The position numbers and the translations under genes are program-made. Below the pieces are notes generated by a model, which saw only the letters and a list, made by a program, of their open reading frames with translations, was not told the DNA's origin and made no database searches. Positions 13,251 through 26,800 of a stretch of DNA of 64,000 nt are shown here, piece by piece. Positions within the stretch are counted from its first letter, which is position 1; each line of letters opens with the position of its first letter. This DNA is from Tanypteryx hageni (taxonomy: Eukaryota > Arthropoda > Insecta > Odonata > Petaluridae), in NCBI GenBank assembly GCA_028673005.1, contig CM054116.1:76396572-76460571 (forward strand). The letters run 5' to 3'.

Positions 13251-16230
13251 TATAAAAAAAGTTATATAATCATCAAAACAAATAAAATGGAAAAAATATT
13301 TCATTTACTAATGACGGAGTTATAAACGTTTCAGTTTTTGCTGGTGATCGCAGCGGGAATCTTCCCCCGTGAAAATGATGCCGCAGTCCGTCGGATATCA
13401 AGGCACCGACACGGTTTTATCTCATATTCCGACTATTATATCTGGGGAGACATTACATTCCGCATATCGCGATTTTTGCGTGAGCGTCATTTTCGGCTAT
13501 ATTTTCCTATGTATTCCACGATAGGGACCCTGATTCGCAGAAATACTTTATTATTGCAGTTAATAATAATATTTATGACTTTTTTTGTATAGTCGGTGGA
13601 ATTTATTTGTGATTTTTAGTTTGCCAGAATGTTTTAGGTTTAATAACATTATTTTTCTTCTTTTATTTGTATTCTCAGGTTCGCTGTATTTTTGACATTG
13701 CCCTGTAAAAACACGGGACGCGGCTAATATGCGATTAAATGTGGTATTTTAATGCATCATTAGTGAATATAATAAAAAATTTCGTTATAACCAGTTTCCC
13801 TAATGAGGCATTCCCATGAGTTGTGCCGCAGAAACCGGCCGCAATTTGGCTTTATTTTTTGAGTAATTATTAAGGATAATTTTTTTTGCTGAGGACTCGC
13901 GCATATTAACACAAAATTAGGCTCGAGGTGGTTGAATCCGTTTAAAAATAATAATTTGTTTAATAATCCAGCCACCAACATTTATAATAATAACGCATTA
14001 AAATACAAACGTCGTATTTACATGTACGGAGTGAGGCCAATATTTTCGCATCGGACTTGATACAAAGAGTCCTTCGCTTTTCGGCCAAACCCGTCATTGA
14101 CAAACAAGCGCTTAACTTCCCTTCATATTTCACGTTTTATTGAGGCGTCCGACGTCAATTTATGGCCGATCCCGCTTCCAAATTAGTCCCAAAAACGGAC
14201 TCAATGACCCTCCAAATAAACGAACATGCATCATCTCTTCCCTCTCCCGCCCCCTCTCCTCTCTTCCCTTTCATTTCATCCGTCTCATTACCACTTCCGC
14301 CCACCTCTTCCACCCCCACCACTCCTTCCACGCTGCCCCAACCTCCCAATCTCCCCACGCGCCCTCCTCTCTTCCTCCACTTTCGCCTTCCCGAACGACC
14401 TCCATCTTTACACGCGTTTATCCTTTTCGTCTTTTTTCCTTTTTATTTCCTTTCTTCCCGCCGTTCCGCCGCTTCGCCTTGTGCGAACACGGTAGCCGAG
14501 AGATCTCGCGCGGCGAGCAAAAGGCTAGAGAAATGAGATAGAGAGAGAGAGAGGGGGAGATGGAGAGAAGAGAACCTCGCGTGAGAGAAGCGAGAGACAG
14601 GAGCTCCCGTTCGACCAGTGCCGAGATGTTCTCTTCGCCTTTGGATGCATAAAACAAAGCGAGACGTGGAGGCGCTAATCGTTAAATTCTCCCACGGAAC
14701 TTGGCGCGATTAAACTTTTTAATCAGCCTCCTCTGAAAGCGATCCTTCTTCTTTCTTCTACCTCGTATAGAGAGAGGTTTGGCGACCGAAGAGTCATAAT
14801 TGGTCGATTTCAGTCGTTAACGAATGATTGGTTTTTGGCAGTCTTTTATTTTTTTTGCCCGGGCGTCCGAATCCTTCTCTTATGAGCCAGCAAGGGTAAT
14901 TATAAATGATTTATAAAAGCAATCTCGCCAGAGAGATTGCATACGTTTAAACTGTGTCTTTTTTCGCCGTTGCTAATTCTTCCTTTACTGGCGTCGTTAA
15001 GCTGAAATAAATAGCGTAGGTGGTTAGTAATTTACTTGATATATTTCTGTCCGACAAGAAAAACTATTTATCTGCAATAATGCCTAATACAGTTTGAATC
15101 TCAAATTTCATCGTTAAACTGACATTATATTTAATTATTGCATTAAAGTCGCCAAATTTCATTTGGAAAAAATCTCTTAAAATAAAATTTGGCAAAAATA
15201 TTACGCCTAAAGTATTCCTTTAGTATTTTTCTTTGTGCAGTTCGTCTGGCATTATTCCTAAGATGGCGGTGATTTTAAACGTGAAACAAGGTTTTAAAAT
15301 AATGGATGGAATTTTGTTTATAACGGTAACTTTTTCGGGTACCGATAATTGATTGGAAAGCAGAAAATATAGAAAATTAAAACAAAATATTAAGAAAAAT
15401 GTATTTTTCGTAAAAGCCACTTTAACGAATCGGTATATCTTTTAATTGTTCGATTTAAAAACCCCACGCCATTCCCCCGCAGGTATCGCAGATATCGCAC
15501 AAAATAAAGTTTGCGGTGGACGAACCTTTTAATCCCCCTCACCTTCCGCCCTTAATCTACGCTCTTGTTTTAAGATAGCCTCGTAAGTAACCGCATATAT
15601 TTTCGGAACGGGACATGCATTAACAACTCACTCGCACAGTCTTCCCTCATTAGTCAGCCTTCCAAAAAAAAGGCGTATATATTCCATCTCCCGAAGAAGA
15701 CCATTAATTGACCTATCCGGTCCCGGATGTGCGATTCGATACGGGGAGATTGCATTCGTGCAGTTGTGTACGCTTTTGCCCTTACGGTGTTCCTGTGTCG
15801 GACGTTTGTGGGCGAAAGACCATTGTTACCCCTATGGGCGTTCCCACACGTGTTCCAGACAGAGAGATATAACGCTCCTAACGACATTTATTTCCGTTGT
15901 TCGGCAAACTCGAGAGATTTCGACACGTGCTAAATATCCTTGAGAATTATTGCAAAAAAACTATTCGGTGTATGTTCCATAACGTTGTTCGAACTATTCC
16001 CGAAAGGAAAGGGGAAAACAGCTTCTAATGTTTCAAGTGAAGGATTAGTTTCGAAGCGTATGACAGCAATACCATATGGCTGTGAGCTGTGGCTCTTGCT
16101 ATGGGAATATTCTTCAAGGCCTTCGCTCATTAATTCATACGAGACAGCTTGCTTGATCGTCTTGCATAGTTTCAAGTTCATTTCATTGCTTTTCTTTATA
16201 AATTGCCGCAGGGAGTAAAGGGAAGCCCGT
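13251..16230. other. Gene-free region with a CT-to-GA switch at 14.2-14.6 kb
   Basis: No gene is supported. At 14220-14470 the + strand is very pyrimidine-rich. At 14500-14620 it changes to purine-rich, with a GA run near 14536-14556 and several GCGC words in between. Frames across it are Ser/Pro/Leu- or Glu/Arg-rich artefacts. Another CpG-richer patch at about 15640-15930 is open on both strands but has no recognisable protein. Confidence 0.45.
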
Positions 16231-16516
16231 GGTTGTCTATTCGATAAACGTGTCTCGTATTTCGAAAAATGAACAAATGTTATTAATTCTTTGACAGAAC
16301 ACTACCAACCGTTGATGTTTTTGAGTTGCTACTTAGTTCAGTGGATCGTGTATTAAAAGCACATTCACTACAATAACACATTCATCAATTTCCATTTCCC
16401 TTCGATCATCAATCGATTGGCTGAAAGTATATATCTGTAAATATGTCTTAATCAGATGGAATATTAAACGATTCACGATCGTTCCTTGGCTAAAAAAATA
16501 CATATTAATTAATTTT
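16231..16516 (+). repeat. Diverged tandem duplication, copy 1
   Basis: This unit recurs in the same order and orientation at 16551-16807. Shared landmarks are GATAAAC-TTGTCTCGTATTTC, AACCGTTGATGTTTT, a block reading TTTCCATTTCCCTTCGATCA, CGATCGATTG, GGAATATTAAACGATTCACG and AAAAATACA-ATTAATTA. Copy 1 is slightly longer because of a segment around 16350-16370 and 16430-16450. There is no coding potential and no terminal inverted repeat. Confidence 0.85.
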
Positions 16517-16550
16517 ATAAATTACCGTAGTTAATAAAGCGAATACCGTG

Positions 16551-16807
16551 TTTGTCTATGCACTCTCGATAAACTTGTCTCGTATTTCAAAAAATTTTTA
16601 AAAAACATGAATTCCTACAGAATACCAATAACCGTTGATGTTTTCTCTAGTTACTACTAGTTCAGCCTATCGTCCAATAGTTCATTCATTAATTTCCATT
16701 TCCCTTCGATCACCGATCGATTGTCTGAGAGTAAATATGATTTTATCAGGTGGAATATTAAACGATTCACGATCGTCCGTTCGCTAGAAAAATACACATT
16801 AATTACT
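16551..16807 (+). repeat. Diverged tandem duplication, copy 2
   Basis: Second copy of the unit at 16231-16516, separated from it by about 35 bases. The landmarks keep their order, but point differences and small indels are scattered throughout, so the duplication is not recent. The blocks with palindromic CGATCGATTG and GATTCACGATCGT are the best preserved. Confidence 0.85.
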
Positions 16808-16951
16808 TCCAAATCGGAACTGCGGTGTAAGCGCCATATTACTAACTTTGGATTATTTCATGGACCTGAATCACATCCTATCCTTAATTGCGAGTTAAAA
16901 AGGTAAAAACGTAAATTCTTCCGCGCGGTCTTTGATCGTTATTTCTCTACA

Positions 16952-17010
16952 GCAGTGTTTCCCAACAGGGGTGCCGCGGAAAGATCGAGTTCCGCAGCTC
17001 ATGTTCTGGG
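16952..17010 (+). mobile_element. Possible hAT (Charlie-type) terminal fragment
   Basis: The sequence CAGTGTTTCCCAACAGGGG followed by TGCCGCGG resembles the outer end shared by many Charlie-type hAT elements (CAGTG-TTC-CAAC-GGGG-CCGCGG). No second terminus or 8-bp duplication was located, so this is at best a solo end. Confidence 0.3.
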
Positions 17011-20000
17011 TTGCCATTGATAACGTTACTAGGTAAATAAATCGACGTCTTGATAATGTAGATATGTCAACAGAACAATAATCTTTTCCGGAATAAATTG
17101 ATGATGACGTATTACCAACGAATGAATGCGTCCAAACGTTGCGATGCCCGTGTTTATAACTACACAGCCATGTTTGAATGTGGAAGTACCGCGTTATTCT
17201 GTTTTTCTTTGAAAATGTGCCGCGCCTGCAAATATTTCGGAGTCATTCCCAGCGAAAATGTCTTCGACAACCAGAAGAAAGATTATAAAACGTGGAACCA
17301 ACAAACAAATTTGTTACCTATCCTCTCGGAGGCACAATTGGTCGGAGAAATGAAAATAGATGGATACTGAGCAAAAGGAAAAGGTATTTTTTTTAAACTT
17401 CTCGACGCTTTTCAATTCGCATTCGAATATATGGCAGCAGTCGCGAAGTGAATCCATTCACCCCTCGCATTACATTATCGACAGTAGGAAGGGAAACCAT
17501 TTAGAACCGAAGCGATCGAATAGCTTCTTCGGAACCTTTCCAACCGAACACCTGTTACTTCGCGTCCCTTTCCTTTCTCTGCCTCGGAGACTGCGGGTAG
17601 ATTGAAATCCTCTGTCGATTCGAGACAGTCATTTCGACCCGATAGAAGTCGCGTCGATTGCTCATTTTTCGCTCCGCTCTCCGATTAGCGCAAAGAGAGG
17701 GGGGAGGGGAGAGAGAGAGAGGGATGAAAAGAATCGAGTTCCATTAAAGAAAGAAATGTTGCGCGTGAGAGACGGAGGATGAGGAAGCGGTATTACCTGA
17801 GTAAAGCGGGAAATCAAAAAAGAAAGGAAAAATCGTAATGAGAGGGGGGAGAGAGAGAGGAACAGCAAAATGGAGGGATTAAAAGGGAGAAAGCAGAGAG
17901 ATTTATTGCGCTGTCTTTCCGATCGTTGGGCACTCGTTCGAGCCCTTTCTACACTGCCCCTACGGCCTCAAACTGTATCTTAAGCACTCGCGAGTTGTTT
18001 GAGGATGGTGCAATTCTATGAAGAGTTGTTTCAAAGAAGACCAACATAAACTCCAGGTTTTACGTGTCCCATCATTTTGTGAACGAATTTCAGCTGTGGG
18101 GGGAAATGGGAAAGGGATTAATAAACATAGAGGAGACACATGACTATCAGGAAGTCACTTGAGTTCAACAGAGACGAAAGGATGAAAGAAAAGAAATTAT
18201 TCTAGAAATATAATTTCTTTAGGAGGAGGAATCAAGGATTATAGTAGCTTAGTTATCACCATTACCCTTAACCGTTATATACCTTCTGGATGAAAGAATT
18301 AGGAAATTGTTTTCAACTGTCCAAATTTAGACACATAAAAAGGTCTCCATTAGGTTTGATTCTATGATTAATTTTTAAAAATATTTTACGGATATTTTTA
18401 TTCGTCCGCTTTTCTGTAAATGCCTTGATAAGACGGCATTATTAAGGTTGGCGAAGACAAAAAAATGACTTAAAACGTTATGCGGTGACAAAGTAACTCA
18501 GGCGGATACAATTCCTTCAAGGTTGATTCGATATGCGACCTTTTATGCGGAGCCAACTTTATATAGATTATTCCAAATAGAACAACAAAAGCGCCCTCAA
18601 GGCTAGACATGATTGTTTACAGAGTTACATGTTGATAAAGACAACTGCGGAGGGACGAAAAACGAAGGACGAAGTCTATTGCAATAAAAATTAAAAAAGA
18701 GATGGAATAACAGGAAGAGGTTATGTATAAGGGATAAAGAAAGAGAAAATAATAGGATTCTCTATATCCCGATCTATCCCTTGGGCTACTTCATGATCTA
18801 ATCTAGGAGTGGCCAGGCGTAGGCGCATCTTCTTTTATTGGAATCTTCCTTTTTCTCTAGTCTCCTGGATCTCGTCGTCTAGAACGGCTGAGGACTTTCT
18901 CACGTCTCCCATTCATCTTTTAAAGGGAGAAGGATAAAAAGGGCAAAAAAACGGGAGAGAGAGGGTGTGGAGGGAGGAAAAGAGAAAGTCTCAAAGTCTC
19001 CCCTTCTCCCTCTCTCTCCATTCAATCTTCCTGTTAGCGAAATCGTTAAAGAGCGGTCATTTTCATGATGGCTTGGCTCTCTGCCTCTCTCTATCTCTCT
19101 CGTGTTCGTGCGCACTCATTCGATTTGCATTCTAAAATCCCCACCCCCTTGAAGAATATAGCGTGTCCGTCCGGCTCTCTCGTCTCCTTTATTTTTATTT
19201 GTTTTTTTTTTAGGTTCAACCCTTCTCCGCCTGCCCCAGAAGAGAACGGAGACTGGACAAGGGGAGTTATGAACTTGTTTAGTTATTTGCGTCGACAGGC
19301 ATGGAAAGATTTTTCAGTCGACCCTCGTTCTGCCTTGTTTTGATTTGCATTTAGTTTTTTTTCAAGCTTGCGTCTAGCCTTTGGTGTTTTTGGTGGATTA
19401 GATTTGAAGATGGGATAGAAGATTTTTAAGGTTTTATGACGTCTGCGGTTGGTGTATTGGAATTTATGTCCTTCAAAGTGACTTTGGAATGAAATTTTTC
19501 GCCGAGATCGCTTGATGATCGAAATATAAATGTTGATCCATTCGCTCTTATCCAAACCTTTCATGTTATTATTATTATTAATATTCGGCGGGGTGCCCGT
19601 TTTCGATCCTCTGACCACCCCATAGCAGGATTTCAAATTTTTTTGTCACAGTAGGCATTATTTCGAGAGTTTTGTGTTATTGTAAATAAATTATTATTAT
19701 TTCTTCTATAATAATTATAGAAGCAATAACAGACAATTGTCGTGATTGTCAATTCAGGGTTTGACCATTCTCTTCAAAAACTCAATTTTTTCAAGTCTAA
19801 AATCTATGACTAATAATTACTTTCTTTGTTTCGTTGAAATCAATTGTTATTATTTAAAATGATCTGTAATTTGCCAAATTGAAAAAAGAAACTATAACTA
19901 TAAGTTTAAAAAAATTAAGGAATCAGGAAAAATGTACTAGATAATAAGACAGTAAAACAACAACTTTTAAAAATATCTACGTTATTTAGCCTCTTATATT

Positions 20001-22662
20001 ATTGCTTGTCCGCTCATCAATTTTGTGAGAAATATTTCCATAATGAATACTTTCACTTCCAAAATGAAGCGCTGCTGCTACCGTTATTTTGCCGGTTCAG
20101 CTCCTTAATCCACGTATTCAACGATCGCTGTCAGTTTTGGTAGCGTAATACATTCGTATAAATTCTCGAACCGATTCACCGAGAGTGAAAATGTTGCATA
20201 AACTCAAGAAAAAAAATAGTTGGCGCAGAAGGGAGAACTCCCTCGAGGTTAGGATCTAGGCAATTTGCATTCCCCAGTGGAAGATTCAAACAGCCGTGAT
20301 GGTTAGCACGCGTGAGCGGATGGAATAATTTCCCTCCCTTAATGGACTCCTTTCCTCGCCATGACCTTCTGAGCCTCTCTCTCTCTCTCTCTCCCTTAAG
20401 AAAACACAGGAATTTCTCAATCTTCTCCTTCACTACTCCCAATTAATTCACTGCCCGTGCCAAGAATCCCACGCACGGTTTGGTCTTTTGCGTGGCGAGA
20501 CCGAATTCTAAAGAGCGGGTACGACAAATTGTTACGGCAAATCTCCATTTTCTTAACGCACGAAACAACTTGTTCGCGGCCGATGGACTTTTATTCACCG
20601 TCATCACTTTCGTGAGCTTCGTGTATCTGATACTTGCAACGCGGAGTAAACACAGCCGCTGACGGCATCGCGTTTACGTTCATATAAATAAAACAGGTCT
20701 CGGTCGATGACGTTGCGATCATAATGCACCCGAGAAGTTAAAAGGAACTCATTGTAGTTGAACAGTTTATAAACATTCACTTGTACAGGAAAGACTTTTC
20801 TTGAACTTATTAAGAAAAATATTAAACCAATTATAAGAGTTACGTGAAACATAATGCCCCGTTGTAAGAGAGATTGAGTTGCACTTTAGAAAACTTTCCA
20901 AACGAATGATATAAATTACTCGCTTAGACAACGCGTTAAGGAGATATGTATTTCATTTATTTTCCACTAGCAATGAAATTAACTTGATAATTAATTTGAA
21001 ATTAGACGCTTTGAAAAAGTTATCCATCTGAAAGGTAACTTGCAGAAGAACAGCTCTACCGAAATCGATTGAAGATATTTTTAAAAATCGATAAAATAGT
21101 ATTTTTTTAAATTTTCTTATCAGTTTCATAAGTACGTGGGATAAATACTTAAGTTAAGAAATTAGTTATCTCGGAACAAATTCGCATTTATGGTAAATTT
21201 TCCATTCTGGTGATAATACGATGCTTAAGTTACATTATATATCCTTGAAATCTATCTTGGTTTACACATATGACAATCTATCACTACTTAATAAATAATC
21301 TTTCAGAATGTTAAATATATGTCTAAGTTAACTTATTGTCTTCCTAATTGCCGATTAATCGACCTATTAATTACCTAGGATAAACCTACGCACACAGAAA
21401 GTTCTCAAGCACGGCCTTCCGAATCCATCACATATGGTTTTTGCTCACCTTTATCGTTTAACATCGAGTTACCTTGAAAATTTAAGCTTAAGCGCTGCAC
21501 CGTACTATAAATTAAACGCAATGAAAATCAAGGTTACACGACAACGTTGGGAATGAGATCATTTCATGAAGTTGAATGCATAAAATAAAACTGTTGATTT
21601 TTTTTGAGTCATTTTGTAAACCGTATTAGTAAACTGGTTTTGGATCGGATGAGAAATTAAATCTATGATATAAAAAAATCAGACATTTCGTCTATTGAGC
21701 ATTGAAAGGTAAATGAAATGTTAAAGATATTTTACAGAAAAATAAAATCCGCAACAGCCCTAAAATAGCTCAACAGCCAAAGAATAACTGTGACCATGTC
21801 AGGTAGATCCACGGTCTTCTAAGAGGAACAAGACGATAAGCCTAGACACCCATAACATTAGGCATCTCAAAAACAATCGTCAAAACATTTGCACGAAAAA
21901 CATTTAATGTCTTTCTGATTTAAATTAAACTATAGGATGCTTCCATTGCTGAAAAAATAATTTCCGCCGACAACGGTATTCAAATAAACATCTGACTCGT
22001 TAGGCTTTTGCTTCAGGTAAATATCCCTCACTTGTATGAATATATGTGCTTTGACGAACTCCGCGCGAAACGCCGTTAGAGTTGATTTATTTATGGAACT
22101 CTTGGCGCCCATAGCGACGATCGTCAATCGAGGGGCGGATTAATACGTGTGTCGATATACAAGGAGGAAAGACGCCTTTACGGTTGTCTTGTCCGCGACC
22201 TTGGATGAACACTGATTATACAGCGCCGACGACAAGGGGCTTAAACGATTGTCTCATTAAGTTCGTTTGGTTTTACTTACGAATGCCCAAACGTTTAACA
22301 TGGATATATTTTTTCAATTTCCTTTATGAGGTTTGAATAAAAATATGAATAACGAAGGTTCATGAAAAAGCGACTGGGATGACGCTGAAACTTTGATGAA
22401 ATCTTGATTGGTTTACCCGAGGCAGTTTTTCCGATCTCGTTAGCAACCATTTAATATGTAGATAGGATCACCTCGTCTTTCTATACGTCTATATCACAAG
22501 AGAAATAATTTTGATTCTGGCAATACACTGATGGATTAATAATCAAGGCATTACAGACAAGCTCAATCTCAAGGTCACAAACGCCGAGATTAATGTATTC
22601 ATCAATAAGCCTATTAAACCCTATTTTGAATTACATTAGTATTATTTATCCGCTTCCATAAA

Positions 22663-22664
<2 letters not shown>
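17011..22664. other. Gene-free region with several GA/CT tracts
   Basis: No gene is supported. GA-rich sequence on the + strand lies at about 17690-17890 and 18900-19000, followed by CT-rich sequence to about 19110, and a (CT)n run lies near 20375-20395. A small palindrome (TTCTATAATAATTATAGAA) is at about 19705-19723. The frame at 17098-17370 does not start with ATG and matches no family I recognise. The remainder, especially 20.8-22.6 kb, is AT-rich and apparently unique. Confidence 0.45.

Positions 22665-22665
<1 letters not shown>

Positions 22666-22733
<68 letters not shown>
22666..22733. repeat. (AT)n microsatellite, about 34 units
   Basis: An uninterrupted run of TA dinucleotides, the longest simple repeat in the window. 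Confidence 0.98.
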
Positions 22734-22738
<5 letters not shown>

Positions 22739-23464
22739 CTTTATCGCACCGTAATGTCACTGAGAGCTGACAGCGAAGATCTTTCCACGCCACGAGTATG
22801 GTAATGAGCGATTCAAATAAGAAGCGATAAGATAAGACTTCGGATTTGGGACAAACGCAGGCGAATCCGATAGTGCAAAATCGATGCCGACGTGAGTCAC
22901 GGGCTTTCGTAATCCCGACTCGGCGCTAGCAATTAATCCGACACGTGCACGAAATACGCTCAGAATCCATCTGACGGGAAAACAAAAGAGCTTTGGCACC
23001 TAACAGCGACTGCCCCGCGTTGACCACACGCATCAAATCGCTGTCTATTTTTTGCCTCGTTTATTCCCGGATCGAATCACGATCGTTAATCCTTCTCCTA
23101 AAAAAATCCCAGACCTTTTGTCCTTGCAAATTTTCACATTCCGACGATTCCTAGACGTTAATTAACGCATTCGATCGTCAAATTCTCGACTCGCGACGTA
23201 GGAGCGGTAATTTTAATAACGTCCATTATCGCGCCTTAAAAGTATACATGAGACTTTTCTTCGATTGCAAAAAAAACAGTACGCGAGAAAAAACCACCAG
23301 GAAACGGAAAGGACACCGTAACGAGACAAAACGAACGCGGAGTAAGTCAAGTTTTGGCGCCAGACTCTCTTCCCCTTCCCCTCCCCCTTACTCCCTCGGC
23401 GATCTTTTCATTGCCACCTCCTTCTTCCCTTTCACCTTCCAGATTACATCTGGACCCGCGTGAG

Positions 23465-23610
23465 GCTGCAGGGAGACAGTCGGAAGAGAAGGAGTAGTAG
23501 GTGGAGGAAGTGAGAGAGGCAGAAAGGGAGGGGAAAAGAGAGAGGGGAGGGAGTTGGAGAGAGAGAGAGAAAGAGTGAGAAGGTGAAGGATACGGGAAGA
23601 CGGAAGCGGG
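23465..23610. repeat. GA-rich low-complexity tract next to a GC-rich block
   Basis: The + strand is almost entirely purine here, with GAGAGAG and GGAGG words. It immediately precedes the GC-rich block at 23620-23800. Arrays of GAGAG can bind GAGA-factor-type proteins near insect promoters, but no binding is shown by the sequence alone. Confidence 0.75.
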
Positions 23611-23619
23611 AGCCGCTCT

Positions 23620-23787
23620 TTATGATCCTCCGTCTCGCAGTCTCGGAGGCGCAGTCTGCTCATGGGCGGAGGCTGGGTTGCTAGTGCGCGGACGGTCGTG
23701 CGAGAAGGAAGATAGTCCCCTCGCGGGGAACGCTAGCTTCGCTCTCTCGGGAGGACCGTGCTCCGATCTTCGAGGATCCGGAACAGA
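23620..23787 (+). promoter_or_regulatory. Candidate promoter / 5' untranslated exon with splice donor
   Basis: This block is markedly GC- and CpG-rich compared with its surroundings. It contains initiator-like CAGTCT words near 23640 and 23652 and ends at a good donor, CAGA/GTGAGTACG (intron would begin at 23788). No open reading frame with ATG reaches the donor, so it would be a non-coding first exon. The CAP gene starts with an acceptor at 30865/30866 that needs an upstream exon. This block lies about 7 kb upstream on the same strand and is a plausible partner, but that link is inference. There is no TATA box that I would defend. Confidence 0.35.
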
Positions 23788-23800
23788 GTGAGTACGTACG

Positions 23801-26800
23801 GAACTTCGGTCCGCTGCTTCCCAGCCTCGGTGGCGACGTCTCGCGCCGGTTAGAGGAATCAGACGGAGCGTTTGAAGGCGTCTCCCGCCTCTCGATTCGT
23901 TTTGAGGTTGTCTTTTTCGGTATTTCGGATTTTTAAGACGGGATTTTAGGATTCTCCGATGCGACGAATGTTTTCCTCGTGTTGTGCGTCCTTGTACTCG
24001 AGTTTCTTCTCTCGGTGGAATAGGTCAGAACGATCGAAAACGAAATTTTCGACGCGTGTGAATAATTTCAGAGGTCCCAAAAGCTTTCTAGTTTGGCGCT
24101 GATACAAAACTAACGGTGCATGTCGTGGGCTACGCGGTGTTGTACTCTTTGCCTACACGGCCAAAATGTGATCGACAAAACGTAAAAAGCAGATGGACAG
24201 ATCTGCGTAAATCGTTCCAGATTAGCAAAACATGTTACAGTCGGAGGCTGCGAGAGCTTCGCTCTTCGGAATCTGTGCTTGGGAATATCTTGTCGCAAGG
24301 CATATATTTAATTGGAGGAAGTTCGCACTCTAGAATAGAATGCAAGTGAAAGTAATTAGTGAAAACCATAATTGGAAATAAATTTCAACGATAAACAGTG
24401 CAGTGAGCTATTTTTTAATCTTGCAATTTCGAGAGATTTTCGATAAATATCTCCACTAACTAAGAAGGCGATGTATGAATAAGGGGATCAGTTCCTCTTC
24501 CGTTGAATTAATCATTTATAGAGCCTCGGCCTTCCACTCCGTTTATAAAATAATTGAATAGGACATGATAATTTCATAAATTTCCAAAAATGTAGCACGT
24601 TTCAGTCTCCACTGCTGTTAATTCGATTTCAGATGCTCTCAAGTCACCCAGATATAGTTTACCCAACCAGTGAAAACATGAAACTGTTTCGCTTACTTTT
24701 GCCCCTTTATAATTTCAATAATGTCGACTTTATCGCGTCAAATTAATTAATTCCTCTCGAAACTCGGACGATAACTCAGCGGCCATTAACTAAGAAAAAC
24801 CTCCATCCTCCTCTCGTGATTGAACGCAATGAAAATTTATCTTCCGATTCTTAATTACCGACCGAACTTTATGCGACGAAGAAAAAACAAACGACCGGCG
24901 ACGAAAAACAAAAGAACCAAGAACCTCCTCAAGGAGATCGCCTTTTTTTCTCTCCTCGCGGACCCCTCTTAACAACAAATAAGCGGAGAGTTACGCCCAT
25001 CGCCCAAGGATTTTTTTTCTCCTCCACTCGAAGCCTCCTTCAAAGCGGAGAGCAGAAAGAGGAAGGAACACATAATAGAGGGACAGAACCTCTCGTTGAC
25101 GACCCTAATTACCACATCTCACCTCATTTAAAGGAGCACTTTGGTATAAAAGGACTCGGAGGGGGGGGAGAGGAGACATTCCTTAAATCCTATAGGGTTT
25201 CTCTCTCGACGCATAAAAGCGCAAGAAAGAATTCCATCGAGGCGACTCTTAGCTGGAATAGAGAGAAAGAGGAGTTTTGACGCATCGGAACCGAAAAATG
25301 ATATAAATGAAGCTCGCCGTGTTATTTCCCACGGGAATATCCAGACTGGGGAGCGAGACTTTTGCATCGCCGGCGAGAAGGAAGGAGGTGGGAGAGGGAG
25401 ATGTCAGGGGGGAGGAGAAGTTCGCAAATAGCAAACGGGGGTGGAAGGAGATGGAGGGAGGGAGAGGGAATGAGAGGTAGGAGGAGATAATGCGGGAAAT
25501 ACACGGCAATTCTCGAGATCTTCCCGCGCAAAACGTGTTGGGGAGGTTGGAAAGATTTACAACTTCCATAGGACTGTACTGCGGGAGGGAAGTTGGGACG
25601 AGTGAAAGGAAGCTGCAATGAGGGGAGAGAGAAAGGGGAAGAAAGACAGAGAGAGAGAGTCTCGAATACGTAGAGAGCTTCGAAGACGTTTGTGGTCAAT
25701 GAGGCGGCGAGTATTCTATCGAGTTTTACCGAGAGATAGAGAGGTGTACGCGGAACATCTGTTTCCTTTGGTGCGTCCCATTGAAGAATAGGGAAATGAT
25801 GGAGAAGGGGTGAGCGAGAGGGGAGAGGCGTTCGATGCGGTCGCGAAGAATATCGTAAGAAGAAGAAAAAAGGAGTGAAGGTGTTAGGGTAATGGGGTGG
25901 GTAATTGAATGGAAAAACGTGAGAAATAGGTGAGTGGAATGATGAAGGGGAAGAGAGGTAGTTTGAAGAGGTAAGGAAATGAGAGAAGGGTGAATGCAGA
26001 AGAAATTCTTTCTATGTCGACAAAAAAAGAATTATGATTAGGAATATATAAATATATAAATATAAAATATATAAATATGGATGGAATGAGAAGGAAAGGG
26101 AATATAAGAGAGTTAGATTTAAATAAAGAGACGAAAGAGCCAGTCATTATCATTATAATATTGGTTTTTTATACCTATATTATAAAAACAATTTGAAAGC
26201 TGTGTACTAGAAGGTATGATAATTACTTTCAAGTTTGTCTCCTTCCAAAGGCGAGAATTCTGTACGTGATGAGCTCGTAGCAAATTAGTCATACGACAAC
26301 CTTTATAATCCACTGAAGGATAAATACACGTAGTTGAAGGGAATATGATAGAAAAGTGATGCGATGAAAATATTTTCACAGTTTATTCTATCGGAATAGA
26401 CGAATAAGGAGGAGGAAGAAATTGGAGGTATCAGAAAGATAAAAAATAAGAAAACAGTCGCAAAGAAAAATAAAAGGAATTTGTAAGTTTGGAGAAGGAA
26501 AGACGTTCAAGGGAAAGGTAAGAGTTGAAAGATACATAGGAAATAGAGAAAATGAAGGAGGTGAGTGCGAAAAATGGGAGAGATTTCCCGAGAGAGAGGA
26601 AGAGGAGGAGAGGTCGAAACAGCGCCAGCAAGGTAACTTCCAACGCCACAGTCGCAACTGAGTCGAGAAAAAGAGGTACAACGGAGAGACACCGTCGATG
26701 ACCTCAAACACGAATCACGCTCCGATCTCTTCAAGGAGAGTTGCATCGTTTGGCGGTTTTTATTTCCGCTTACATCGCGCCACTTGTCTGAGTTCCTTCA

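Noticed and set aside
14140..14541. Three overlapping frames of 89-133 codons
   Set aside because: All are readings of the same CT-rich tract in different frames. None has coding character.
17098..17370. 90-codon frame rich in Cys and Tyr
   Set aside because: It has a non-ATG start, no recognisable motif, no splice support, and lies in otherwise unique AT-mixed DNA.
22666..22733. Long AT run as a possible replication origin or CRISPR-like array
   Set aside because: It is a plain dinucleotide microsatellite with no spacer structure. CRISPR arrays are not expected in this type of DNA and none was seen.
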